Assembly: GCA_027493875.1 (NCBI GenBank)
Contig: JAOSJX010000008.1
Span: 64,001-128,000, forward strand
Length of the DNA: 64,000 nucleotides
Direction of reading: 5' to 3'
Source: Deltaproteobacteria bacterium
GTDB taxonomy: Bacteria; Lernaellota; Lernaellaia; JACKCT01
Shown: piece by piece, positions 10,196-18,990 of the stretch
Position numbering within the stretch: position 1 is the first letter of the stretch
Layout of the letters: each line of letters opens with the position of its first letter
Notes under the pieces: model-generated
Told to the model about the DNA's origin: nothing
The model's database searches: none
What the model saw: the letters and a program-made list of their open reading frames with translations, nothing else
Position numbers and translations under genes: made by a program

Positions 10196-11998
10196 ATGTT
10201 TGTGTCCCTTCGCGCAATGCTGGTCCGGCTCGCGGCGACCCTGGGAATCGCCGCGTTTTTAGCCGTTCCGGCGCGCGCCGACCAGAAGTTCATCGCGGCG
10301 GTGTTTCATTTCAACGTCCAGTACGTTGCGGGCGGTCTTGAAGGGTTCCTCCCCCTCGGACTCGAGCAGGTTTTCCCGGGCTGGGAGCTGAACCACGAGG
10401 AAGTCGAGGACATGATCATCGTCGAGAGCTTCGAGCCCGTCGTCGACCTCTATTTGCGCCATCCCGGTTGGGGCGTGGACCTGGAGCTTCAGGGGCGCTT
10501 CATCGAAATCCTCGCCGAGCGCCACCCGCTCATCCTGAACAAACTTATCGCGCTCGTCGAACGCGGCGACGCGTCGGTCGTCAGCTTCCACTATTCGGAT
10601 CAACTCTTCATCGGGTATCCGGCGCCCGCGTGGGAGCGCAGCGTCGGGCTGACGAAACAGGTTTTCGAGGACGTCGGCGTCGAACTGTCGACCACCGTGT
10701 TCTGCCAGGAAGGCCAGGCCGGGACCGGCATGGCCCGCGCCATGGAGGAACACGGCTACGAGATGATGGTGTGGCCGAAAAATCTCTGGCGCTACCAGCA
10801 CGGCGACCTGCCGGCCGATCCGGTCTACGAGTTCGGCGACCTGCTGATGGTGCAGGGATCGAAGGGCGTCAATTACAACAGCGGCGAGCTGCGTCTCGAG
10901 TGGTCGTTCCTCGGCGACGGGGAATTGCTGGCGACCTGCGACCTCGATCCCTACTTCCCGCCGCTGTTCAAGGCGAACGACGCGTGCATCGCGGAATACG
11001 AGGACAACCTCGAAGATCTCGAAGCGGACGGCTGGGACATCGCGAAGGTGGAGGAATACGCTCAGGCCGCCCTTGACCTTCTAGGGGCTCCCGTCGAACC
11101 GCCGCCGCTTTTCGACGGCACTTGGCAGCCCGACTCGACAAACGGCCCGTACAAGTGGCTCGGCGGTGCGGGCATCTGGCGCCCGCAGGAGCGCGACAAC
11201 CACGTCCGCACGCTCGGCGAGATCGCCTACCGCGAAGTCATGGCCGCGGAAACCGCCGCGGAGGCCGCCGGACTCGACGTGGCGGACAAGCTCCGGGACG
11301 CGTGGCGTATTCTATCGCTGGGTCTCGTCACGGACGGGACGGGCATCAATCCCTACCAGGGCGAAGTGCTTTACGCCGTCGGCCATCTCGCCGAGGCCGC
11401 ACGCATCGCGCGGGACATTATTGACGCGGCGAAACTCGAGCTTGATCTGCCGGAAGCGCGCATCGATACCGCCGCGGGAACGGTGACGTCGTCGCCCGAC
11501 AAAACGGATATTCCGCCGGCGGACGAGCCGCCTTTTGAAATTCACGTGAAGTCGAAACATCGCGCGGTCACGGAAGAATGGTTCGTCTATTCGGAAGATC
11601 CTCCGAAGTACCGCGTCGATCTCACCGTGGAAGCCGCGCGCGGCGGTGTGCTCGCCGTCGTTTTTCCCGGCGACAAGGAAAGCGTGACCTTTACGCCGGC
11701 CCTGATGGACGACACGCTCGTCACCTATGATTTGGATGATTTCGTGTTCGAGCGCTGGCCGATGCCGCTGCCCAACGGGCTCATCTCGCTGGCGGACGGC
11801 TGGTTCCTCGTGAAGGACATGGCCTACACGCACGTCGCCGCGTTCATCTCCACCGTCAAGGACGACGTGGTGTTCCGCGACGACACGATCACGCAGGACT
11901 CGCAATTCACGTGGCGTTTCTACGCGCTCAAAACGGATGCGGACACGGCGCTCGCCTTCGCGAACGCGCTCAACGTCTATCCGACGCTGGACCGGTGA
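10196..11998 (+). CDS. Secreted glycoside hydrolase-like (GH57/GH38-type) protein
   Basis: The 600-residue ORF is intact. It begins with a signal peptide (hydrophobic VRLAATLGIAAFLAVPA, cleavage near ARA/DQ). The start of the mature part, FHFNVQYVAGG, and RHPGWGVDLELQGRFIEIL resemble the N-terminal barrel of GH57/GH38-type hydrolases and polysaccharide deacetylases. A substrate-acting role in the periplasm or outside the cell follows from export. The C-terminal third (about residues 440-600) looks like a beta-sandwich. Catalytic residues could not be assigned, so the family is tentative. An Asp-rich lipoprotein gene follows after only two bases. Confidence 0.5.
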   Translation: MFVSLRAMLVRLAATLGIAAFLAVPARADQKFIAAVFHFNVQYVAGGLEGFLPLGLEQVFPGWELNHEEVEDMIIVESFEPVVDLYLRHPGWGVDLELQGRFIEILAERHPLILNKLIALVERGDASVVSFHYSDQLFIGYPAPAWERSVGLTKQVFEDVGVELSTTVFCQEGQAGTGMARAMEEHGYEMMVWPKNLWRYQHGDLPADPVYEFGDLLMVQGSKGVNYNSGELRLEWSFLGDGELLATCDLDPYFPPLFKANDACIAEYEDNLEDLEADGWDIAKVEEYAQAALDLLGAPVEPPPLFDGTWQPDSTNGPYKWLGGAGIWRPQERDNHVRTLGEIAYREVMAAETAAEAAGLDVADKLRDAWRILSLGLVTDGTGINPYQGEVLYAVGHLAEAARIARDIIDAAKLELDLPEARIDTAAGTVTSSPDKTDIPPADEPPFEIHVKSKHRAVTEEWFVYSEDPPKYRVDLTVEAARGGVLAVVFPGDKESVTFTPALMDDTLVTYDLDDFVFERWPMPLPNGLISLADGWFLVKDMAYTHVAAFISTVKDDVVFRDDTITQDSQFTWRFYALKTDADTALAFANALNVYPTLDR

Positions 11999-12000
11999 CC

Positions 12001-12578
12001 ATGACGCCGCTGCAAAAATTCTGTTGCTCCTCGCCGCGTTCTTTATCCTCGCGTTGCCGGGCTGCGGGTGCGGCGACGATGACGACCCTTCGGCAAGCTC
12101 AGGGCAGGCTCCCGACGACGATACCGATTCGGAAATCGACGATGACGACGACGATACCGGCCCCGACGACGACGTCGATGATGACGACGATCATCCGCCG
12201 GTTACGCATTACGACCTCGATCTCGTCTTCGAACTTCGTAACGCGGCGAAGCTGCATCTCTGGCAAACCGGCGCCGAACTGACCGGTACCTTGATGGCGC
12301 GGGAAGGGGTCGGTAACGACCTGATGCCGCCGGATGTGTTGTTCACCGGCGAGGGCCGCGTGATGTACTTCCCGGAAGCGCAGTACGAAATCTTTCAGCT
12401 CTCAATGCAAGGCGGCGTGGTGCCCGGCGGCGCCTGCGGCGACGAGCCCGTTCACTACGAGCTCACTCTCACCGGCCAGAACGGCAGCACCGAGCGCCTC
12501 GGGGGTATCGCGGCCTACTGCGGCACCGCCGCCACCGGCCTCCCCAAACGCATGTTGCGCATCAAAACTCGCCTTTAA
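12001..12578 (+). CDS. Asp-rich lipoprotein (start frameshifted)
   Basis: The ATG at 12001 reads MTPLQK and then the frame is lost in an AAAAA run. Adding one A gives KILLLLAAFFILALPGCGCG, a lipoprotein signal with lipobox LPGC. The Cys is followed at once by a tract of about 50 residues dominated by Asp, then a folded domain of about 130 residues (THYDLDLVFELRNAAKLHLW and GGACGDEPVHYELTLTGQNG) with no recognised family. The Asp tract contains the in-frame insertion DPSASSGQAP, encoded by a dispersed DNA repeat also found near 51220. The gene is two bases after the hydrolase-like gene and probably co-transcribed. Confidence 0.65.
12081..12104 (+). repeat. Dispersed short repeat inside an Asp-rich linker (copy 1)
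   Basis: A 21-base core (12081-12101) is repeated exactly, in inverted orientation, at 51223-51243; similarity continues imperfectly beyond it. Both copies lie in Asp-rich linkers of unrelated surface proteins and both are read in the same frame, giving DPSASSGQA here and DPSASSRQA there. The core CCTTCGGCAAGCTCA resembles a widespread intergenic/intragenic short repeat of GC-rich bacteria (recalled, not searched). Confidence 0.6.
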
Positions 12579-12669
12579 TCCACGACCCGATCTTAAAATC
12601 TTTTGTCACCGCCGAAACATCGGCAAAGGCTCGTTTTGCGGTTAGAATGATCGGTTCGGAGGCTCATTC

Positions 12670-14238
12670 GTGGCACCGGTGCTGATTTACGACGACGCGC
12701 CCCTGGGGCACGACCATTACGCGGGGAAGGGAGATTTTCTCCGGGCGGTGGATCGCGTGCGTTCGGGGGACGCGGCGAGCATTCCGGTTACGTTGACGAC
12801 GTTTCACCGGCTTGGCGATCTCGCGCGTTTCGCAGCGGCGATCCGCGGGCGGACGCTGCCGCCGGTTTTACCGGTCCTCGACGTACGGCACGAGCCGCAA
12901 CTCGTGGACGGCCTGCGCCGCCACCTGCGCGAGATGCAAGTCGCGCTGCGCGACACCGGCGTGTCCCTCGGCGAGGTGCACCGCGACGCGGACCGCGTGC
13001 TGTCCGATTTCGACCGGCGCATCCGCGAGAATCCCGCGGCGCGGCCGAACCTGCTGCGTTTGCTGGGGGTGGTGTGCGACGTGGCGTTCATCGGACCGCA
13101 CACCTTTCACATGGACATCACCAATCACTGCAACACGAACTGCACGTTCTGCGGGCTGCATTCGCCGCTGTTGCAGGACCCGAAGAAGCCGATGCTCGGC
13201 CGGCGCTTCACCGAAGGGTGGAAGGGCAACAAGCGCGATTGGGAGGAGTTTTGCAACCTCATAGACGATTTGGACAAACTCGGCGCGAAGGAAGACATTC
13301 TGTTCAACGGCGAAGGCGAGCCGCTGACGCATCCGCGCGCGTTCGACATGGTCAAATACGTTTGCGACAAGGGCATGAACCTGACGCTTTTTTCCCACGG
13401 GCAGACGGTGCGCGAGAAGGCGATTCAAACCTTCGTCGATAACGATATGCACATGCTCTATTGGAGTTCGCACTGCGCGTCGCCGGAGACCTACGTGAAA
13501 ATGCAGCCGCGGCGCAAGCTCGCCGAATTCGACGAGAACGTGAAGTATATGCGGATGCTCGTGGAGCGGAAGCGGAAGAAAAACAACAAGCCGCACATCG
13601 TGATGGCGATGGTGATCAACGCGGACAATTTTCATGAAACCGAAAAGTTCATGGACGTGGCGGCGTTCATCGGCGTGGATTTCGTGCGTTATCAGATCAT
13701 GCATTCGTGCGGCGATTCGATGAATTCGCTGCTCATGTCGCGCGAGCAGTTCGAGATCGCGAAAGCGGGCGTGGAGCGCGGCAAGAAGAAGGCGGAGGCG
13801 GCGGGCATCAAGGTCATCGCGAATATCGACTTCCAGCTCAAGAGCTGCGAGCAGACTTACGAGTTGCCCGAGGACGTGATGTCCTTTCATTGGAGCCACG
13901 ACCTCTATACGCAAACCGGCTGTCTGGTGGCGTGGTTTTTCTCGCGGGCGTTCTCGGACGGGCTGGTCAGCTTTTGTTGCCACGACAAGATCGTGGGCGA
14001 CCTGCGCCGGGAGCGGTTCCGAACAATGTGGACCGGACCGGATTACCAGCGCGCGCGGCTGAACGCCAAAGCCTTCGATCCCAATTACAACATCGACATG
14101 ACCTACGCGGGCTGTGGCACGCCGCTTCTGGCCGGCGACTGCGCGTGGTGCGGCAACTACGAGTTCATCAACAAGGCCCTCGAAGACCTGGAAACGAACC
14201 GCTGGAAGGACGTCCTGCGCCGCGTGCCGCTGGCGTAG
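12670..14238 (+). CDS. Radical SAM/SPASM-like protein (paralogue of 41332-42566)
   Basis: This intact 522-residue ORF starts at a GTG with GGAGG seven bases upstream. The radical SAM motif CNTNCTFC (near residue 155) follows a roughly 150-residue N-terminal region of its own. Further signature elements are LFNGEGEPLTHP (the GGE-like strand) and C-terminal cysteines in GLVSFCCHDK, AGCGTPL and DCAWCGNYEF, consistent with an auxiliary SPASM-like cluster. The gene at 41332-42566 shares the same layout (CNTTCIFC, GAGEPTLH, GLVSFCCG, CDYCYNY), so the two are paralogues. Substrate unknown. A single gene upstream of the AbiE pair. Confidence 0.8.
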   Translation: MAPVLIYDDAPLGHDHYAGKGDFLRAVDRVRSGDAASIPVTLTTFHRLGDLARFAAAIRGRTLPPVLPVLDVRHEPQLVDGLRRHLREMQVALRDTGVSLGEVHRDADRVLSDFDRRIRENPAARPNLLRLLGVVCDVAFIGPHTFHMDITNHCNTNCTFCGLHSPLLQDPKKPMLGRRFTEGWKGNKRDWEEFCNLIDDLDKLGAKEDILFNGEGEPLTHPRAFDMVKYVCDKGMNLTLFSHGQTVREKAIQTFVDNDMHMLYWSSHCASPETYVKMQPRRKLAEFDENVKYMRMLVERKRKKNNKPHIVMAMVINADNFHETEKFMDVAAFIGVDFVRYQIMHSCGDSMNSLLMSREQFEIAKAGVERGKKKAEAAGIKVIANIDFQLKSCEQTYELPEDVMSFHWSHDLYTQTGCLVAWFFSRAFSDGLVSFCCHDKIVGDLRRERFRTMWTGPDYQRARLNAKAFDPNYNIDMTYAGCGTPLLAGDCAWCGNYEFINKALEDLETNRWKDVLRRVPLA

Positions 14239-14301
14239 AATCCGGCGAATCGACTTAGAGCGGCGAGGAGCGGAAACGCGTTCCCGCGAGCCAGGGTTGC
14301 A

Positions 14302-14328
14302 CAAATGTTAAATATTATTTAACATTTG
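14302..14328. promoter_or_regulatory. Perfect palindrome, likely AbiEi operator
   Basis: Twelve-base perfect arms (CAAATGTTAAAT and its complement) flank a 3-base ATT centre. The site is strikingly AT-rich in GC-rich surroundings and ends 15 bases before the ATG of the antitoxin gene. AbiEi-type antitoxins repress their own operon by binding inverted repeats, so autoregulation here is a well-founded inference. It may also overlap the promoter. Confidence 0.75.
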
Positions 14329-14343
14329 CTCGTGACCCGCGCC

Positions 14344-14928
14344 ATGCGAAAACGAGTAAAACCGGATTGGGAACGGCTTTATGAAATCGCGGCCGCCCAG
14401 GACGGCTATTTTTCGACCCGTCAAGCGGCCGATGCCGGTTATTCTCGGCCGCTGCTTTGTCACCACGTACGGGCGGGGCGCCTCCGCAACATTCGTTACG
14501 GCATCTATCGACTCGCTCAATTTCCGTCCGGCGACCACGAGGATCTGGTTGTGGTCTGGCTCTGGTCGGATCGGCAGGGTGTCTTCGGCTACGAGACGGC
14601 CCTGGCTCTCCATAATCTTTCGGACGCGCTGCCGGCGCGCGTCCATCTGATCCTGCCGCTCGCCTGGAAGACGAGGCGTTTCAGGTTCCCTCGCGGCGTC
14701 ATGGCCCATTACGACGACGTGCCGCTGTCCGAGCGCACGTGGTTCGGCGCGGTTCCCGTAACGTCGCCCGCGCGGACCGTAAACGACTGCGCCGCCGCGC
14801 ACGTGTCGCCCGAGCTGGTTGGTCAGGCGATCCGGCAGGGAATCACAAGAGGTCTGTTCGACGCCGAAACGATCGCGGCCGCCAAATCCTCGTCGCACGC
14901 CGGAAACAAGAAGGAAAAACGTGATTAA
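14344..14928 (+). CDS. AbiEi-like type IV antitoxin/regulator
   Basis: The protein is about 194 residues. The N-terminal winged-helix domain (ERLYEIAAAQDGYFSTRQAA, CHHVRAGRLRNIRYGIYRLA) is typical of AbiEi: a DNA-binding HTH followed by the short G-x-YRL strand. The C-terminal part (VFGYETALALHNLSDALPAR, RTVNDCAA) matches the AbiEi antitoxin domain. ATG 14344 is chosen because it leaves the palindromic operator upstream; TTG 14326 and GTG 14332 are in frame but would overlap or abut it. The stop overlaps the GTG start of the toxin gene by 8 bases, so the pair is translationally coupled. Confidence 0.85.
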   Translation: MRKRVKPDWERLYEIAAAQDGYFSTRQAADAGYSRPLLCHHVRAGRLRNIRYGIYRLAQFPSGDHEDLVVVWLWSDRQGVFGYETALALHNLSDALPARVHLILPLAWKTRRFRFPRGVMAHYDDVPLSERTWFGAVPVTSPARTVNDCAAAHVSPELVGQAIRQGITRGLFDAETIAAAKSSSHAGNKKEKRD

Positions 14929-15858
14929 AACCTACGAAACGCCGCTCGCTTTCAAGATGGCCGTCGAAGCGAGGCTGCGCGAGAAAGCGCGGGCGACAGG
15001 AACGGACATGGGGCGACTGCGTCAGTTGATCGTCTTCGACCGCTATCTGGCAAGACTCTTTACCGAGTTCGGATCGGCCGTGGTTCTCAAGGGCGGACTC
15101 GTTTTAGAATTTCGCGTGGAGCGCGCCCGAACAACGAAGGATATCGACCTGAGAATGGTCGGCAACCCTGACGAAGCTCCTTGGAAAACTCCAGCAGGCC
15201 GGGCGGCTCGATCTCAAGGATTACCTTCGCTACGAGGTACGGGCGGACCCGGAAAATCCGAACCTTCTCGCCGACGATCTCCCGTACGAAGGCCGACGTT
15301 ACCGCGCGGAGGCGAGATTGGCCGGAAAGATTTACGGTTCACCCTTCGGTATCGACATCGCGTTTGCGGAACCGGCCGTCGGCGAGCCCGGATACAGTTC
15401 CCGGCAACTCGTTTCTGGATTTCATCGGGGTGAAACCGCTGCCCTATCGGGTTTATCCGGTGGAAACACACATCGCCGAGAAATTCCACGCCTATACGAT
15501 GCCGCGCCGATCGCCGAATTCCCGTGTAAAGGACTTGCCGGACATCGCTCTTCTCGCAACCGCGCGTCCGCTCGCCGCCGGCATGGTCCGCGTTGCCATC
15601 GAGCGGACGTTCCAATACCGAGCGACGCATGCGGTTCCCCAGACGCTGCCTGACCCCGCCGCCGGGTGGAAGCTGGTTTACGAGCGCATCGCGCATGCCG
15701 ACGACCTCCCCTGGAAGACCATCGAACACCTCGTCGATGCCGTCCGGCGTTTCATGGACCCTTTGCTCGGCGGTGTCGTCGGCATGTGGAATCCGCGGCG
15801 ATGGGCGTGGGAATCTTGGTCGACGACTCAGGCCGCGCGGACGGCGCGCAAATGGTAG
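14921..15858 (+). CDS. AbiEii/AbiGii nucleotidyltransferase toxin (frameshifted)
   Basis: The N-terminal half carries the AbiEii signature: VVLKGGLVLEFR then RTTKDIDLRM, where the two Asp bind metal in this nucleotidyltransferase fold. These type IV toxins modify tRNA or other targets; the partner AbiEi antagonises the effect. Frames change near 15170 and 15390; translation resumes each time with plausible family sequence (LAGKIYGSPFGIDIAFAEP, then FLDFIGVKPLPYRVYPVETH and HIAEKFHAYT). Total length of about 310 residues is as expected. The GTG start overlaps the abiEi-like stop. The breaks are probably sequencing errors, but an inactivated toxin cannot be excluded. Confidence 0.75.
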
Positions 15859-16098
15859 GAAGCAGAACGCCGCATCGTCGCGTCGTCCGCGGGCGGCTTG
15901 TCTCAAAAATTTTCCCTTCGCCGACCTCCAACTCGTCCAAATACCAGACATTACAAAAACCGACCGTTTCCGGCCATTCCGATCGATGACCCCTTGAAAA
16001 TTATCGGATTATGTTTTTAATCATGCCGAATTACGCCAAGGGTTGATTATTATTCCGGTTTGCGTGAGTCCGCACCCGCGTTCGCGGCCGGAGGGGGC

Positions 16099-16572
16099 AT
16101 GCTGATCATCTCCAAGACGGATTTGGGTGCGGTGCGGGACCACGGGCGCCGGGACTACCCGCGGGAGTGCTGCGGGCTATTGCTCGGCAGGCGGAGCGGC
16201 GACGCGTTCGTCGTCGAGCGCGTTTACCCGGCACGCAATCGGAGCCCGGTGGACGTGGTGGACCGGTACGAACTGGACGCCGGCGACCGCCATTACGCCG
16301 AGGAGGCGGCGCGGGCGCTGGGTCTTTCGGTGGTCGGTTTTTACCATAGCCACCCGGACCACGACGTGTATTTTTCCGAAACCGACCTTCGGAACTCGGA
16401 AGAATATTTGCTGGGCGAACCGTGGCTGCCGCCGGCGTACGCGTATCTGGTCGTGTCGGTGCGCGAGGGAAAGCCGGACGGGCACGGCGCGTTCATCGTG
16501 AACGAGGGCCGCTCGGCGGCGATCGACGTGAAAGTGGATGACCCGTCCGAAGGTTCGTCCTCGGGCGATTAA
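16099..16572 (+). CDS. M67-family JAMM metalloprotease (Mec-like)
   Basis: The protein has the full JAMM zinc motif: the upstream Glu in RECCGLLLG and HSHPDHDVYFSETD (HxHP, then SxxD). Bacterial M67 enzymes next to ubiquitin-like sulfur carriers cleave the carrier after its Gly-Gly, releasing cysteine (Mec acting on CysO) or removing extra C-terminal residues. It is the first gene of a tight operon; the next start (carrier protein) is 12 bases after its stop with GAGGAG between. ATG 16099 follows GGAGGGGGC; a longer start at 16060 is less likely. Confidence 0.85.
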   Translation: MLIISKTDLGAVRDHGRRDYPRECCGLLLGRRSGDAFVVERVYPARNRSPVDVVDRYELDAGDRHYAEEAARALGLSVVGFYHSHPDHDVYFSETDLRNSEEYLLGEPWLPPAYAYLVVSVREGKPDGHGAFIVNEGRSAAIDVKVDDPSEGSSSGD

Positions 16573-16584
16573 CGAGGAGACGAG

Positions 16585-16863
16585 ATGAGCGTGATTGTTC
16601 GGCTGCCGACTCCACTACGCCCGATGGCGGGCGGCAAGGACGAGGTCTTTATTGATGGCGCCACGGTGCGCGACGTGATCGAAAAATTGGATGCGGCGCA
16701 CGCGGGGCTCGGCGCGCGCATTCTGGACGACGGCGGCGAACTTCGCCGGTTCGTCAATTTGTATCTGAACGAAGAAGACGTCCGCGGCTTGGACGGCCTG
16801 GAAACCGCGGTGAAGACCGGCGACGTCCTCTCCGTCATTCCGGCGATCGCCGGCGGACGTTAA
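16585..16863 (+). CDS. ThiS/MoaD-family sulfur carrier (CysO-like) ending Gly-Gly-Arg
   Basis: The 92-residue beta-grasp protein shows the CysO/MoaD pattern: VIVRLPTPLRPMAGGKDEVF, the central GELRRFVNLYLNEEDVR and the C-terminal VLSVIPAIAGGR. Such carriers are adenylated by an E1-like enzyme at the terminal glycine and then carry a thiocarboxylate. Here a single Arg follows the Gly-Gly, so the carrier should need trimming before activation; the JAMM protease gene directly upstream is the obvious candidate. The downstream genes supply the adenylating/sulfur-donor enzyme and a cysteine synthase. RBS GAGGAG precedes the ATG. Confidence 0.85.
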   Translation: MSVIVRLPTPLRPMAGGKDEVFIDGATVRDVIEKLDAAHAGLGARILDDGGELRRFVNLYLNEEDVRGLDGLETAVKTGDVLSVIPAIAGGR

Positions 16864-16877
16864 GCGAGGAGAACGCG

Positions 16878-18051
16878 ATGACATCGTATCGAGAACTGGT
16901 CGCTGAAATCCGGCAGACGGGCGTGGAGACGTCGCCCGAGGCCGTGCGCGCGCGGATCGACGCGGGCGAGGATTTTGTGATGCTCGACGTGCGCGAGCGC
17001 GAGGAATTCCGCCAAGGGGTACGTGCCCGGCGCCGTGTCCGTTCCACGCGGATTTTTAGAACTCAAGATCGAATCGACGCTGCCCGACCGCGACAGGCCG
17101 ATCGTGGCCTACTGCGCGGGGGAACTGCGCGCGATCCTGGCGGCGGGCACGTTGCGGCGTATGGGATACAAGAATGTTTTGGCCATGACGGGCGGGTTCG
17201 CGCAGTGGCAGCGCCTGGGCTATCCGATCGACAAGCCGTTTCAGATGACCGACGCGCAGAAAAAACGTTACTCGCGGCACATGACGATGCCCGAGGTCGG
17301 CGAGGAAGGACAGGCGAAGCTCCTGCAGTCGCGCGTGCTGATGATCGGCGCGGGCGGGCTCGGCAGCCCGGCGGCGTTTTATCTGGCGGCCGCGGGCGTG
17401 GGAACGCTGGGGCTCGTCGATTTCGACGTCGTCGATGAAACCAACCTGCACCGGCAAATCCTCCACACGCACGACCGCGTGGGCACGCCGAAGATCGAAT
17501 CGGCGGTCAAGACGCTGAAAGCCTACGCGCCGGACGTGAATATCATTCCGTTCGAGACGCGCATCGATTCGTCGAACGTCGAGGAGATTCTTCGCGGCTT
17601 CGACGTGATCGTGGACGGCACGGACAATTTTCCGACACGCTATCTGATCAACGACGCGTGCGTGAAACTGAAGAAGCCGTGCGTGCATGGGAGCGTCTAC
17701 CGCTTCGAGGGACAGGTGACGGTGTTCCATCCGGACGCGGGGGGACCGTGCTACCGCTGCCTCTATCCGGCGCCGCCGCCGGCGGACATGGCGCCGTCGT
17801 GCGCGGAGGCCGGCGTGCTCGGCGTGTTGCCGGGCGTGATTGGGCTTCTCCAGGCGGTGGAGACGGTGAAGCTTCTGCTCGGCACGGGCAAGCCGCTCGT
17901 CGGGCGGCTGCTCGCGTACGACGGTCTCGACGGGAAGTTCCGCGAATTCAAGTTGCGGAAGGCGCCGGAGTGCGAGTACTGCAACGAAGAGCACGGTTTT
18001 CCCGGCTACATCGACTACGAATTCTTCTGCTCGAACGCGGCGAACGAGTAA
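16878..18051 (+). CDS. Rhodanese-MoeB/ThiF fusion (frameshifted)
   Basis: Residues about 1-115 form a rhodanese domain (FVMLDVREREEF; active-site Cys in IVAYCAGELR). The rest is an E1-like adenylyltransferase: nucleotide loop GAGGLGSPAAFYL, DGTDNFPTRYLIND, the zinc pairs CYRCLY and CEYC, and SCAEAGVLGVLPG with the catalytic-type Cys. The fusion would adenylate the carrier's C-terminus and deliver sulfur to it. A GGGG run near 17018 breaks the frame; removing one G gives EEFRQGYVPGAVSVPRGFLE and joins the domains seamlessly. It starts 14 bases after the carrier gene and ends 5 bases before the synthase. Confidence 0.9.
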
Positions 18052-18056
18052 GGCGG

Positions 18057-18980
18057 ATGGAGGCGAAGCGCCGCGCTCTCATCGAGCGCTACCCGCACCT
18101 TGCGCTCATCGGCGACACGCCGCTTTTGCGCGTGGATCTTTTCGCGGACGAATTGCCGGACGCCGAGGTGTTCGCCAAGCCGGAATGGATGAATCCCGGC
18201 GGATCGATCAAGGACCGGCCCGAGCTGCGCATGCTCACGGACGCGGTGCTCGACGGGCGGCTGAAGAAAGAGAAGACCATCATCGATTCGTCGTCCGGCA
18301 ACGCGGGCATCGCGTACGCGATGATCGGCGGGATGATGGGCTACAAGGTGCATCTCGTCGTTCCGGAAAACGCCAGCGAGGAACGCAAAAAACGCATCCG
18401 CGCGCACGGCGCACAGGTGACGTTCACGGACGCGGTGCTCGGCTACGACGAGGCGTTGCGTCACGTGCACCGGATGAATGAATCCGATCCCGACCGATAT
18501 TTTTTCTCCGACCAATACGCCAACGACAGTAATTGGCGCGCGCATTTTGACACGACGGCGGCGGAGATTCTTCGCCAGACGGACGGAAAGATCACGCACT
18601 TCGTCGCCGGCGTCGGCACGGGCGGGACGATCACGGGCGTGGGCCGTCGGCTCAAGGAGCACGACAAAAATATCCGCGTCGTGTGCGTGATTCCCGAGTC
18701 ATTTCCGGGCATCGAGGGGCTCAAGCCGCTGGAGAATCCGGAGGATATCCGACCGGAAATCCTGGACGAGTCGGTGATCGACGAGAAAATCAAGGTGAGC
18801 ATCGACGACGCGTACGATTATTGCGGCCGTTTCGCGCGGCGCGGTCTTTTTCTCGGGCAATCGTCGGGTGCGTTCATCAAGGGCGTGCACGAAGTGGCGA
18901 AGCGCGAGAAAAAAGGGCGTTTCGTGACGGTGCTGTCCGATCTCGGCGAGCGTTATTTCAGCACGCGGCTGTGGGACTGA
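18057..18980 (+). CDS. PLP-dependent cysteine synthase, CysM-like
   Basis: The 307-residue protein is a fold-type II PLP enzyme: the PLP lysine is in NPGGSIKDRPELR, the substrate loop is SSSGNAGIAYAM, and the phosphate-binding [15 protein letters not shown] is intact. In mycobacteria the analogous CysM condenses O-phosphoserine with a CysO thiocarboxylate. The operon (JAMM protease, carrier, rhodanese-MoeB) supports the same logic here; the amino-acid substrate (O-acetylserine or O-phosphoserine) cannot be read from the sequence with certainty. ATG 18057 lies 5 bases after the upstream stop. A second enzyme, CysK, lies at 48858-49818. Confidence 0.85.
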   Translation: MEAKRRALIERYPHLALIGDTPLLRVDLFADELPDAEVFAKPEWMNPGGSIKDRPELRMLTDAVLDGRLKKEKTIIDSSSGNAGIAYAMIGGMMGYKVHLVVPENASEERKKRIRAHGAQVTFTDAVLGYDEALRHVHRMNESDPDRYFFSDQYANDSNWRAHFDTTAAEILRQTDGKITHFVAGVGTGGTITGVGRRLKEHDKNIRVVCVIPESFPGIEGLKPLENPEDIRPEILDESVIDEKIKVSIDDAYDYCGRFARRGLFLGQSSGAFIKGVHEVAKREKKGRFVTVLSDLGERYFSTRLWD

Positions 18981-18990
18981 TGCAAACCAC

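Noticed and set aside
12868..14304. Minus-strand open frame of 478 codons opposite the radical SAM gene
   Set aside because: Antisense shadow; the plus strand has the CxxxCxxC motif, SPASM-like cysteines and a good ribosome site.
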